Below, piece by piece: positions 23,796 through 34,244 of a stretch of 64,000 nt of DNA. The notes below the pieces were generated by a model that saw nothing but the letters and a program-made list of their open reading frames with translations, did not search any database and was not told the DNA's origin. Within the stretch, counting starts at the first letter, position 1; every line of letters begins with the position of its first letter. A program made the translations under genes and the position numbers. The stretch comes from Gaiellasilicea sp035556515. GTDB lineage: Bacteria; Actinomycetota; Thermoleophilia; Gaiellales; Gaiellaceae. The stretch lies in the NCBI GenBank assembly GCA_035556515.1, contig DATMEO010000087.1:1-64000 (forward strand). Reading direction: 5' to 3'.

Positions 23796-26675
23796 GTGAC
23801 CATCGCCTTGGCACTCGGAGAGAACCAGGAGCAGGACTCGGGCGGCGACGGCGCCGCGTTCCCGGCGCGGGGCGTGGGGCTCGACGCCGTGCTCGGCAGC
23901 ATCGGGGACGGGATCACGGCCCAGCGCGCAGACGGGTCGCTCGCGTACGCGAACGATGCCGCGGCGCGGCTGCTCGGGCTCGAGTCGGGTGACGAGCTGC
24001 TCGGGCTCTCCGGCGTCGAGCTGATGCAGCGCTTCCTCGTCATCGGCGAGGATCGCGAGTTGCTCCCCGCCGACAAGCTTCCGAACCGACGCGCGATCGC
24101 GTCGGGACGGCCGGAGGAGGGGCTCGTCGGCTACCGGCTGCTCCCGGACGGCGAGGAGCGCTGGTCGTTCGTCCGCTCGACGCCGATCGTCTCCACCGAA
24201 GGCGCCGTCGAGCACGTGATCAACGTCATCCAGGACGTCACGTCCGAGCGGGCGGCCCACGAGCGGGCGCGGCTCGTCGACGAGACCGGCGCCGTCTTCG
24301 CTGCCTCGATCGACATTGAGGCGACCTTCGACGCACTGGCTGAGCTGCTCGTGCCGCGCTTCGCCGACTACTGCATCGTCGACATGGTCGACGACGGTCG
24401 GCTGCGCCAGGTCGCGATCTCGCACCGCACGCCGGAGCGGGAGCAGTTGCTGCGGGAGCTGCGGGAGCGGTACCCGCCGGGCGCGAACCCTGCGCATCCG
24501 GTCTCCGAAGTACTGAGCACCGGCGAGCCGTACCTCGTCGAGGACGCGCGCGTTGAGGCGCTCTCCCACGCCGCCGTCGACGAGGAGCACCTCGCGCTCT
24601 ATCGCCGGCTGGAGGCGATGTCGTACATCGTCGTGCCGCTCGAGGCACGGGGCCGGATGCTCGGCACGATCTCGCTCGGGACCGGTGAGTCCGGACGCCG
24701 CTTCGGCGAGCTCGACCTCGCGCTCGCGATCGAGCTCGCGCGGCGCGCGGCGCTCGCGATCGACAACGCGCTTCTCTTCGGCGCCGCGCAGCAGTCGTAC
24801 GCGCAGCTGGACACGTTGCTCGTCTCGGCGCCGGTCGGGATCGGCTTCTGGGACCGCGACCTTCGTTTCGTCCGGGTCAACGACGCGCTCGCCACGATCA
24901 ACGGGATCCCGCCCGAGGAGCACGTCGGCCGCGACCTCGCCGACGTGGTCGGTGAGCTCGGGCCTGTGCTCGTCCCGCTCTACCGGCGCGTGCTCGAGAC
25001 GGGCGAACCGGTCGTGCACACCGAGTCGACCGACGACGCGGCCCTGCAGATGGGCGAGCGGCGCCACTGGCTCTCGAGCTACTACCCGGTGCGCACGCCC
25101 GACGGCGAGGTGATCGGGATCGGCGCGGTGATCATGGAGATCACGGACCGGAAGCGGGCCGACGATCGCCTGCGCCTGCTGGCGGAGGCCGGCGAGCTCT
25201 TCTCGACGTCGCTCGACCAGGACGAGATCGCATCGCGGATCGCGCATGTGGGCGTGCCACGGCTGGCCGACACGTGCAACATCTTCCTCCTCCGCGACGG
25301 CGTGCTCGCCCGGGTCGCGTGCGTCAGTGCCGACCCCGAGGTCCAGCCGCTGCTCGAGTCGCTGCCGACGACGTTCGCGCTCGCAGGCGACTCGGGGCGG
25401 ATCGCCCGCGTCTTCCAGGCGTCCGAGCCGCTCCTGCTGCGCTCCCTTCCCGAGGAGTACCTCGACGAGCTCGAGCGGTTCGGCGCCGACAGGCCCACGT
25501 TCGAGCGGATCGGGACGCGCTCGCTGATGCTGGTTCCGATCGTCGCCCGCGGCCAGACCCTCGGCATCCTCACGCTCGGATCGCGGCTGCCCGAGCGCTT
25601 CGACGAGCACGATCTCGACCTCGCGCAGGAGCTCGCCGGCCGCGCCGGCGTCGCGATGGACAACGCGCGGTTGGTCGAGGAGCTCCGGCGGCGCGCCCAG
25701 TCCGCGCAGGCGCTCGAGTTCGTCGGCGACGGCGTCTTCCTCGTCGGGCGTGACGGCGTCGTCCTGCTCTGGAACCCGGCCGCCGCGCGCATCACCGGCC
25801 TGCCCGAGGAGCGGATCGTCGGTTCGCCCGCGTCTGACGCGCTGCTCGGCTGGCCGCTCGGCCAGGGCGAGCGGCCGCAGACGTTCCCGGTCGACGCGCC
25901 TCACGGGGAGCTGTGGCTGTCGCTGACCGCGGCCGAGTTCCCGCACGGCACCGTCTATGCGTTCCGTGACCTCACCGAGGAGCGTGCGGTCGAGCAGCTG
26001 AAGAGCGACTTCGTCTCGACTGTGTCGCACGAGCTGCGGACGCCGCTCGCCGCGATCTACGGCGCCGCGATGACGCTCCAGCGCAGCGACGTCGAGCTCA
26101 ACGACGTCCAGGAGGCCGGGATGCTCGGGGTGATCTCGGGCGAGTCGGAGCGGCTCGCGCGGATCGTCAACGACATCCTGCTCGCGAGCCGGCTCGACTC
26201 CGGCGCCGCGACCGTCGAGATCAGCCGCACCGACGCGGGAGAGCTTGCCCGCGGCGTCCTCGCGGCCGCCGAGGCGCACCTGCCGGCGGACGTCGAGCTC
26301 GTGCTGAGTGTGCCCGAGCGGGGGCCGCAGGTCGCCGCCGACCCGGACGGGCTGCGGCAGGTGCTCGTCAACCTGGTCGAGAACGCGGTCAAGTACTCGC
26401 CGAACGGTGGGCGTGTCGAGGTCGAGCTGGAGCCGACCGACGGCCGCGTCCGCTTCGCCGTACGCGACCGCGGCCTCGGCATCCCCGCCTCCGAGCACGA
26501 GCGGATCTTCGAGAAGTTCTTCCGGCTCGACCCGAACCTGTCGCGCGGCGTCGGCGGCACCGGGCTCGGGCTCTACATCTCGCGCGAGATCGTGCGCCGG
26601 ATGGGCGGCCGGATCCGTGTCGAATCGGAGCCGGGCCGCGGCTCGACGTTCTCGTTCGAGCTGCCGCTCGCCTAG
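23796..26675 (+). CDS. Soluble multi-PAS/GAF sensor histidine kinase
   Basis: A histidine kinase of about 959 residues with no membrane segment, so it should sense inside the cell. Domains in order: PAS (28-150), GAF (157-330), PAS (332-455), GAF (455-630), PAS (633-730), HisKA with His745 in SHELRTPLAAIYGA, and HATPase with NLVENAVKYSPNGG (near 859) and GLGIP and GTGLGLY. No response regulator gene is adjacent. It starts 15 bases after the tRNA; GTG at 23796 or TTG at 23808 are possible and neither has a good ribosome site. A 25-base hairpin follows the stop. Confidence 0.88.
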   Translation: MTIALALGENQEQDSGGDGAAFPARGVGLDAVLGSIGDGITAQRADGSLAYANDAAARLLGLESGDELLGLSGVELMQRFLVIGEDRELLPADKLPNRRAIASGRPEEGLVGYRLLPDGEERWSFVRSTPIVSTEGAVEHVINVIQDVTSERAAHERARLVDETGAVFAASIDIEATFDALAELLVPRFADYCIVDMVDDGRLRQVAISHRTPEREQLLRELRERYPPGANPAHPVSEVLSTGEPYLVEDARVEALSHAAVDEEHLALYRRLEAMSYIVVPLEARGRMLGTISLGTGESGRRFGELDLALAIELARRAALAIDNALLFGAAQQSYAQLDTLLVSAPVGIGFWDRDLRFVRVNDALATINGIPPEEHVGRDLADVVGELGPVLVPLYRRVLETGEPVVHTESTDDAALQMGERRHWLSSYYPVRTPDGEVIGIGAVIMEITDRKRADDRLRLLAEAGELFSTSLDQDEIASRIAHVGVPRLADTCNIFLLRDGVLARVACVSADPEVQPLLESLPTTFALAGDSGRIARVFQASEPLLLRSLPEEYLDELERFGADRPTFERIGTRSLMLVPIVARGQTLGILTLGSRLPERFDEHDLDLAQELAGRAGVAMDNARLVEELRRRAQSAQALEFVGDGVFLVGRDGVVLLWNPAAARITGLPEERIVGSPASDALLGWPLGQGERPQTFPVDAPHGELWLSLTAAEFPHGTVYAFRDLTEERAVEQLKSDFVSTVSHELRTPLAAIYGAAMTLQRSDVELNDVQEAGMLGVISGESERLARIVNDILLASRLDSGAATVEISRTDAGELARGVLAAAEAHLPADVELVLSVPERGPQVAADPDGLRQVLVNLVENAVKYSPNGGRVEVELEPTDGRVRFAVRDRGLGIPASEHERIFEKFFRLDPNLSRGVGGTGLGLYISREIVRRMGGRIRVESEPGRGSTFSFELPLA

Positions 26676-26688
26676 CTGCAGAACGAGA

Positions 26689-26713
26689 AGAGGCGGCCTC
26701 GCCGACCGCCTCT
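26689..26713 (+). terminator. Hairpin after the histidine kinase
   Basis: An 8-bp stem (AGAGGCGG/CCGCCTCT) with a nine-base loop lies 14 bases past the stop. No T-run follows, so it is only terminator-like. Confidence 0.5.
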
Positions 26714-26723
26714 CAGACTCGCC

Positions 26724-26788
26724 GGGCCGCGAAGCGGCCCCTTCAAGGGGCTGCGCGACCTGGGATCCGCTTTTCGCGGATCCCAGGT
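26724..26788. repeat. Two-hairpin GC-rich repeat, copy 2
   Basis: GGGCCGCGAAGCGGCCC (26724-26740) is identical to copy 1. The second palindrome, 26758-26788, has arms CTGGGATCCGC and GCGGATCCCAG and differs in sequence from copies 1 and 3 but keeps the geometry. It lies between convergent genes. Confidence 0.7.
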
Positions 26789-26798
26789 CATGCGACGG

Positions 26799-27020
26799 CT
26801 AATACCGCGGACCGTCCTCGACGTATGTCGTCCGGCGCCGCTCGCCGGCGAATCCGCCCCACGACGACCAGAAGATCATCGAGAGCACGAGGCCGAGAGC
26901 GCCGACGACCATGAGGATGACGCCGATCGTCTGCAGCTCGAGACCGGAGACCGAGGCGTTCACGGCCCAGGTCAGCATCGCTCCGACTGCGATGAGAAAG
27001 ATGCTGACTCCGAGACCCAT
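26799..27020 (-). CDS. Small two-helix membrane protein (DUF6458-like)
   Basis: A 73-residue protein with two membrane helices (VSIFLIAVGAMLTWAVNA and TIGVILMVVGALGLVLSMIFW, approximately 4-21 and 30-50) and a basic tail. The pattern GVSIFLIAVGAMLTWAV with LELQTIGVILMVVG matches a common actinobacterial family of unknown function. AGGAGG lies just before the ATG. It is divergent from the oxidase operon. Confidence 0.75.
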   Translation of the reverse strand: MGLGVSIFLIAVGAMLTWAVNASVSGLELQTIGVILMVVGALGLVLSMIFWSSWGGFAGERRRTTYVEDGPRY

Positions 27021-27061
27021 TCTTGTCCTCCTGTTGGCGGGGGATTGGCGCGATTCGTGTG

Positions 27062-27094
27062 CCCGGATGTCCGGGTCACCTATCGAACGTTCGA
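27062..27094. promoter_or_regulatory. Two perfect palindromes in the cox promoter region
   Basis: CCCGGATGTCCGGG (27062-27075) and TCGAACGTTCGA (27083-27094) lie between the divergent DUF6458 and coxB genes and upstream of the coxB -10. They are possible operators; the regulator is unknown. Confidence 0.4.
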
Positions 27095-27119
27095 GGCGCC
27101 GGATCGGGTACGGGTTATG

Positions 27120-27125
27120 TAGGCT
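27120..27125 (+). promoter_or_regulatory. Putative -10 box (TAGGCT) of the cox operon
   Basis: TAGGCT is followed by seven bases and the GTG at 27133, the leaderless spacing. Confidence 0.4.
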
Positions 27126-27132
27126 CGCCGCG

Positions 27133-28121
27133 GTGCGCAGGGGCTCGATTGTCCGCATCACGATCTACGGCGTCCTCGCGGGAATCCTCGCGTCGCTGGT
27201 CGCCGTCCTCGTCCCCTGGCTGCCCACCTCGGCCTCCGAGGAGATGGACCGGATCGAGTTCACATTCTGGTTCACGACCATCATCTGCATCGCCGTCTTC
27301 GCGGTCGTCGCGGCCGCGATCATGTACTCCGTCCTCAAGTTCCGCGTCCACCCCGAGGACGAGTCGGACGGGCCGCCGATCCACGGGCACACCGGCCTCG
27401 AGATCGTCTGGACGGCGATCCCGGCAGTGCTCGTGACCGCGATCTCGATCGTCAGCGCCGTCGTGCTGGCGCAGAACGACAACGCCGGGCCGAACCCGAT
27501 CCGGATCGCGGTGACCGCACAGCAGTTTGCGTGGAAATTCGAATACCCGGGCGAGCCGAGGCTGACCGCCGGCGAGCTCGTCCTGCCAGTGGACAGGCCG
27601 GTCAAGTTGACGCTGCGCTCGCTCGACGTGATCCACTCGTTCTGGGTGCCCGAGTTCGGGCAGAAGTCGGATGCCGTGCCCGGGATCGAGACGACGCTCG
27701 TGATCACCCCGAACCGGACGGGCGAGTTCTCGATCATCTGCACCGAGCTCTGTGGGCTCGGCCACCCGACGATGCGCGCGCCGGTGCGTGTGGTCGATCA
27801 GGCCGCGTACGACGAGTTCCTGGCCGGCTCGGCCGGCTCGGGGGGACAGGACGACTCCGGCGAGGCGGTCTTCGAGACGGCCGGCTGCGGCGGCTGCCAT
27901 GCCTTCGCGCCTGCGGGCACCGACGCGCAGGTTGGCCCCGGTCTGGATGCGATCGACCCCGGCGGACAGCCGCTCGAGGACTTCTTGCGCGAGTCGATCG
28001 TCGATCCGAACGCGGTGCTCGCGACCGGCTTCCAGCCTGACGTGATGCCGGCGACCTACGAGAGCTCGCTTAGTGACGAGCAACTCGACGCGCTCGTGCA
28101 GTATCTGGTTGAGGGGCAGCA

Positions 28122-28125
<4 letters not shown>
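27133..28125 (+). CDS. ctaC: Cytochrome c oxidase subunit II fused to cytochrome c (caa3 type)
   Basis: A 330-residue subunit that accepts electrons at CuA. Two membrane helices lie near residues 9-28 and 48-75. The cupredoxin domain holds the CuA ligands His168, Cys203, Cys207, His211 and Met214 (CTELCGLGHPTM). A C-terminal cytochrome c domain follows, with C252-GG-C255-H256 and a Met near VMPATYES as the likely sixth ligand. This fusion defines a caa3-type oxidase that can take electrons without a separate carrier. The stop overlaps the coxA start. Confidence 0.95.
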
Positions 28126-30076
<1,951 letters not shown>

Positions 30077-30080
<4 letters not shown>

Positions 30081-30925
30081 GCGGCCCGCGCAAGATCCTC
30101 GTCGTCGCGAACGAGACGCTCACCGGCGACGAGCTGCTCGACGCGGTGCAGGCGAAGGTTCGGGACTCCGAGACGCTCGTGGTCGTGATCGCGCCGGTGA
30201 ACGCACCGCGCGAGGGGTACGTCGTCTACGACAACACCCGTCGCGCAGCGGCCGGCCGGCGGCTCGACCGGACGCTCACGCGCTTTCGCGAGGCCGGCAT
30301 CGCGGCCACCGGCCACGTCGTCGACAACGACCCGCTCGCCGCCGTGAAGGACGCGATCGCGATCGAGGAGCCCGACGAGCTGATCGTCTCGACGCACCCG
30401 GAGGCGACGTCCGGCTGGCGGCGGCGCAACCTGCTCGAGGAGATCCGCAAGGCGGCCGGCGCGCTCCCGGTCGAGCACGTCGTCTCCGACGTCGCCGCGC
30501 GGGTCGGCGCGCAGAACATCCTCGTCGTCGCGAACGAGACGGTGCTCGGCGAGCCGCTGCTCGAGCGCATCCGCGAGAAGGCGCGTGCCGGGCGCACGAG
30601 TTTCCTGATCATCTCGCCGCAGAGCGACCCGGAGCAGGGCTCGCACCCCGAGGCGGAGCGGCGGCTGCGCAAGGTGCTGACGCAGCTGCGTGCGGAAGGG
30701 ATCGAGGTGCACGGCCAGGTCGCTCACCCCGATCCGTACACCGCCGCGATGCACGCCGTTCGCGACGAGCGGGTCGATGCGATCCTCGTCTCCACCTTCC
30801 CGGAGCAACGCGGCTCGTCGTGGCTTCGTCGCGATCTCGTCGGCAGGCTCACGAGCGAGGCGAAGGTGCCGGTCGAGCACGTCGTCGTCGAGCCCAGCAA
30901 CGCCGAAGACGAGGTTCACGCATGA
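30077..30925 (+). CDS. Tandem universal-stress-like protein in the oxidase operon
   Basis: A 282-residue soluble protein made of two similar domains (about 1-140 and 145-282). Both begin ILVVANETxxGxxLL and end in a strand/helix reading LIVSTHPEATSGWRRRNL or ILVSTFPEQRGSSWLRRDL, then a strand ending VEHVV. The fold pattern is that of universal stress proteins, but the normal nucleotide loop GxxGxxxxxxxxxGS is replaced. It overlaps coxA and coxC by ATGA, so it is tightly co-translated with them. Function is unknown. Confidence 0.72.
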
Positions 30926-31521
30926 GCGCGCACGCCGAGCATCACCACGGCCCCCCGGTCGCGAACCAGAGCTCGCGCGTCAGCTCGACCGTGCTCGGGA
31001 TGTTCCTCTTCATCGCGTCGGAGGCGATGCTCTTCGGCTCGTTCTTCACGGCCTACTTCTTCGCCCGCGTCGTCAATCCGGACGCGCAGCCGTGGCCGCT
31101 GCCGCCGTTCCATCTCCCCGTCTTCGTCGCCGGCGTCAACACGGCGGTGCTGCTGGCGTCGAGCTTCACGATGCACTGGGCGCTGCAGTCGATCAAGCGC
31201 GGCAATCGCGCCGGCATGAAGGCGGGTCTCGTGCTGACCCTGCTGATGGGGCTCGCGTTCCTGCTGACCCAGATGCTCGAGTACGCGCGAATCGGCTTCA
31301 ACCCGAGCGATGGCGCGTTCGGATCGATCTTCTTCGGGCTCACCGGATTGCACGGGGCGCACGTCTTCGTCGGGCTGACGCTGCTCACGGTCGCGACCGT
31401 GCGCGCCTTCCGCGGCCACTTCACGCCGGAGCACCATCACGGCGTCGAGCTTCCGGGAATCTACTGGCACTTCGTCGACGTAATGTGGATCGTGGTGTAC
31501 GCGACGATCTACCTTCTCTGA
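30922..31521 (+). CDS. ctaE: Cytochrome c oxidase subunit III
   Basis: A 199-residue membrane subunit with five helices, the short bacterial form that lacks the first two helices. Family marks are GMFLFIASEAMLFGSFFTAYF (in two parts), LEYARIGF, GLHGAHVFVG and the final YWHFVDVMWIVVYATIYL. It stabilises subunit I and proton uptake. A His-rich N-terminus (HAEHHHG) precedes it. It overlaps the upstream stress-like gene by ATGA. Confidence 0.93.
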   Translation: MSAHAEHHHGPPVANQSSRVSSTVLGMFLFIASEAMLFGSFFTAYFFARVVNPDAQPWPLPPFHLPVFVAGVNTAVLLASSFTMHWALQSIKRGNRAGMKAGLVLTLLMGLAFLLTQMLEYARIGFNPSDGAFGSIFFGLTGLHGAHVFVGLTLLTVATVRAFRGHFTPEHHHGVELPGIYWHFVDVMWIVVYATIYLL

Positions 31522-31528
31522 GGTACTG

Positions 31529-32176
31529 ATGGCACGGAACCCGTTTCGCAGCGAGGCCGAGGCATACCGCTTCCTGCTGCTGACAGTCGGGTACTTCGCG
31601 CTGATCGTCGTCGGCGCCTCGATCGCGACGTGGCTCGGCGTCGTCGTCTTCGCCGTGCTGACCACGGCGGCGGTCGTGCTCTGGCTCCGCTCGCGCTCGA
31701 ACGAGCCGGTGCTGCGGCCGGCGGTTCCGACACGGTCGGCGGCGGCAGACGAGCGGCGGATCCTCGTGATCGCAAACGAGACCGTCGGCGGGTCCGAGCT
31801 GCTGGCGATCCTACGCCGGAAGGCGGAAGGGGTGAACGAGCAGGTGCTCGTCGTCTGCCCGGCGCTCAATTCGCAGGTGCGGACGTGGGCGTCGGACGAG
31901 GACGGTGCGCGCGCGGCCGCTCAGCAGCGGCTGGACAAGAGCCTGGCGCGGTTGCGCCGGGACGGAGTACAGGCGCAGGGTGAGGTCGGCGACGGCGATC
32001 CGCTGCAGGCGATCGAGGACGCGCTGCGCACGTTCGGCGCGGACGAGATCGTGATCTCGACCCATCCCGAAGGCCGTTCCAACTGGCTCGAGCGAAACGT
32101 CGTCGGCTCCGCCCGTGACCGTTTCGACGTCCCGATCACGCACGTGGTCGTCGATCTCGAGGCGAGCGTCTCCTAG
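31529..32176 (+). CDS. Membrane-anchored universal-stress-like protein
   Basis: A 215-residue protein. The N-terminal 55 residues hold two membrane helices (FLLLTVGYFALIVVGASIA and LGVVVFAVLTTAAVVLWL). This shape recalls the small subunit IV of actinobacterial oxidases. The rest is one stress-like domain with ILVIANETVGGSELL and IVISTHPEGRSNWLERNVV, clearly related to the tandem protein two genes upstream. It ends the oxidase operon, eight bases after coxC. It may tether the soluble stress-like protein or sense energy state; both are guesses. Confidence 0.7.
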   Translation: MARNPFRSEAEAYRFLLLTVGYFALIVVGASIATWLGVVVFAVLTTAAVVLWLRSRSNEPVLRPAVPTRSAAADERRILVIANETVGGSELLAILRRKAEGVNEQVLVVCPALNSQVRTWASDEDGARAAAQQRLDKSLARLRRDGVQAQGEVGDGDPLQAIEDALRTFGADEIVISTHPEGRSNWLERNVVGSARDRFDVPITHVVVDLEASVS

Positions 32177-32227
32177 CCCGCCATCGTCTCTGCGGAGCCC
32201 CGGGTCTCACCCGGACCGTCTGTGAGT

Positions 32228-32312
32228 CCGGGGGTCAGGTCTTGAACCGCTGCGTTCGGCCACGGCTGGATCGGCCATGTCGTTCTGCTGGGAATCAAGA
32301 CCTGACCCCCGG
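32228..32312. mobile_element. 85-bp REP/MITE-like element with perfect 18-bp inverted ends
   Basis: The left end CCGGGGGTCAGGTCTTGA (32228-32245) and the right end at 32295-32312 are exact reverse complements. The GGGTCAGGTCTTGA core is like sequences seen at REP-type elements moved by Y1 (IS200-like) transposases in many bacteria. No transposase is in the window. It lies between convergent operons and may also serve as a two-way terminator. Confidence 0.65.
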
Positions 32313-32339
32313 ATCCGTTCGACCCCCGATCTGTTCGCG

Positions 32340-33041
32340 CTAGCCGCTGGTGCTGGCGACGACGTAGTCGGCCACCGCGTCGATCTGCTCCGGCGTGTAC
32401 GAGTCCTTGAAAGCAGGCATCGCGCCCTGGCCGTTCGTGACGCGGTCGACCACGAGCTCCTTGGACGGCTTCGAGTCGTCGAGACTTGGCCCGACGCTGC
32501 CGCTCGCGTTCGCGGCCTCGAGCGCGTGGCAGCCGCCACAGCCCGCCTCGGCGAAGATCGCCTCGCCGTCCGCGGTCTCGCCGCCCTGCTCTTCCGGGCC
32601 GCCGCCGGTGGTCGTGCCGCCGCCGGTCTCGGTACCGCTGCCGCCGCTGGCTCGGACGGGCAACCCGGCGACCGAAGCGACGTACGCCGCGACAGCGTCC
32701 GCGTCGTCACCGGTGACGAGATCTGCCGGCATGCCGGGCGAACCCGTATTCGGCGTCTCGATCGGATAGGCGATCTGATCGCGGACGACCGCCCGGATCG
32801 TCCCCTCGCCGAGCCCGTCCTCGCGCGACTGCAGGAACGCGTTGTCGAGGTTCGGCCCGATCACGCCCTTCGTGCCCGCGTCGGCGAGCACGTGGCACGT
32901 GCCGCACCGCCCTTCGCCGGCGAAGAGCTCCTTGCCGCGGGCGGCGTCGCCGGCGTCGGTGAGCCCGCCCGAGCCGCAGCCCGTCGCGGCTAGGGCCGCG
33001 AGCAGGACCGCGCAGGCGCCGAGGAGCCCGCGCAGCCTCAC
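32340..33041 (-). CDS. Diheme c-type cytochrome lipoprotein
   Basis: A 233-residue electron carrier. A lipobox (LAATGC, Cys22) predicts attachment to the outer face of the membrane. Two cytochrome c domains carry C46-GT-C49-H50 and C168-GG-C171-H172, with Met ligands likely in SPGMPAD and GAMPAFKD. A Gly/Thr-rich linker (about 130-155) joins them. It probably feeds electrons to an oxidase such as the caa3 complex encoded next door. GTG at 33041 directly abuts the STAS gene stop. Confidence 0.88.
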   Translation of the reverse strand: MRLRGLLGACAVLLAALAATGCGSGGLTDAGDAARGKELFAGEGRCGTCHVLADAGTKGVIGPNLDNAFLQSREDGLGEGTIRAVVRDQIAYPIETPNTGSPGMPADLVTGDDADAVAAYVASVAGLPVRASGGSGTETGGGTTTGGGPEEQGGETADGEAIFAEAGCGGCHALEAANASGSVGPSLDDSKPSKELVVDRVTNGQGAMPAFKDSYTPEQIDAVADYVVASTSG

Positions 33042-33407
33042 CTAGCCGGTGGACCCCGTCGCGGCCGATCCCGCCCCGAGCGCCGCCTCACGCGTCGGAT
33101 GGATCGTGAAGACACGGTCGAGGCCGGTGATCTCGAAGATCTTCGTGATGTTGCGGTCGCTGCAGACGAGCGACAACTGGCCCTCGTTCGTGCGAAGCCG
33201 CTTCACGCCGCCGACGAGCACGCCGAGCGTGGTCGAGTCGATGAAGGTCGTGTCGCTGAGGTCGACGACGACGTCGCGACCGCCCTGGTCGATCACCTCG
33301 AGCAGCTGCTGCTTGAACTCCGGCGCGGTGTACAGGTCGACCTCGCCCGCAAGGGAGATCACGTACTGGCCGTCGCCCAGTTTCTCGGTCTTGACGTCGA
33401 AATTCAT
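33042..33407 (-). CDS. STAS-domain anti-anti-sigma factor
   Basis: A 121-residue SpoIIAA/RsbV-like protein. In this family the unphosphorylated form frees a sigma factor by binding its anti-sigma kinase. The conserved switch Ser58 lies in DSTTLGVLVGGVKRL, and VVVDLSDTTFID precedes it. A 15-residue Gly/Ala tail ends the protein. No anti-sigma kinase gene is adjacent. Confidence 0.9.
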   Translation of the reverse strand: MNFDVKTEKLGDGQYVISLAGEVDLYTAPEFKQQLLEVIDQGGRDVVVDLSDTTFIDSTTLGVLVGGVKRLRTNEGQLSLVCSDRNITKIFEITGLDRVFTIHPTREAALGAGSAATGSTG

Positions 33408-33468
33408 GTGTTCGTGGCCCCCGGTCTCGCCGACAGAATGAGTGCGGTCTTCCCGGACGGAGAGGAGT

Positions 33469-34230
33469 CTAACCGGACGTCGCCGGCGCCTGCGCGGCCT
33501 TCAGTTGCGCGATCTGCTGCTTCACGATCGAGGCGCTGGGGTCGTCCGGCGCGAGCACGAGGAAGCGCTCGTAGGCCGTGATCGCCTTGGCGACGTTCCC
33601 ACTTTGCTGGGCAGCCTGCGCCAGCTCCAGCTGGACGTTCGGATCGCGAGGCGCGACGGCCGCCAGCTTCTCGTAGGTCGCTTCCGCGCTCTGGTACGAG
33701 GCCTGAGCCCTCCCGTACGCGGCGCTGACCTCCTGTGAGGCCTGGGTCGAAATCGCCTCGTCGATCGGGTCGGTGCCGAGCGTGGCGCCGTCGCCGAGGT
33801 CGAGCGGGACGGAAAACGTCGAGCCGAAGGTGAGATAGCTGGCCCGGAGCTGCACGATCTGCGCGTCCTGGGCGAGCGCGTTCGCGCGGGCGAGATGGAG
33901 GCCCGCAAGCTCGCGGAGCGCATCCTCGTCCTTGGGGCTCTGCTCCACGTACTGGCTCAGCACCGTGATCGCCTCGTTCGTCTGGCCGTCTTCCTGCAGC
34001 GCGGTCGCGAGGTCGCGCTTTGCCTCCGCGCTCTTCGGATTCTCCTGCAGCTTGTCGCGCGCGTCGCCGACCGAGAGGTTGCCGCTCGTGCCGGCGTCGC
34101 CGCGGAACAGGTCGCCGAGCGAAGCGTTCTGGTTCGCGCCGATGCCGAAGCCGACGAAGCCGACCGCGAAGACGAGCGCGAGGAAGACGAACATCCACTT
34201 CGCGTGCTTGCGAAGCCGCGTGAAGAACAT
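33469..34230 (-). CDS. Membrane-anchored TPR protein
   Basis: A 253-residue protein with one N-terminal membrane helix (WMFVFLALVFAVGFVGFGIG, about 12-31) and at least three TPR-like repeats (ARDKLQENPKSAEAKRDLATAL, split here; VLSQYVEQSPKDEDALRELA; YEKLAAVAPRDPNVQLELAQ). GGAGG lies before the ATG. It sits 14 bases after the amidohydrolase and probably acts as an assembly or scaffold factor, perhaps for cytochromes. No catalytic motif is seen. Confidence 0.75.
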   Translation of the reverse strand: MFFTRLRKHAKWMFVFLALVFAVGFVGFGIGANQNASLGDLFRGDAGTSGNLSVGDARDKLQENPKSAEAKRDLATALQEDGQTNEAITVLSQYVEQSPKDEDALRELAGLHLARANALAQDAQIVQLRASYLTFGSTFSVPLDLGDGATLGTDPIDEAISTQASQEVSAAYGRAQASYQSAEATYEKLAAVAPRDPNVQLELAQAAQQSGNVAKAITAYERFLVLAPDDPSASIVKQQIAQLKAAQAPATSG

Positions 34231-34244
34231 CGTGTCCTCCAGCG

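Noticed and set aside
23715..26498. A 927-codon open frame on the minus strand.
   Set aside because: It is antisense to the PAS/GAF histidine kinase and also crosses the tRNA. Its protein is low-complexity Arg/Asp/Val without domains. Such frames are common in GC-rich DNA.
27083..27094. TCGAACGTTCGA as a LexA (SOS) box.
   Set aside because: Actinobacterial SOS boxes have the two halves separated by four bases (CGAAC-N4-GTTCG); here there is none.
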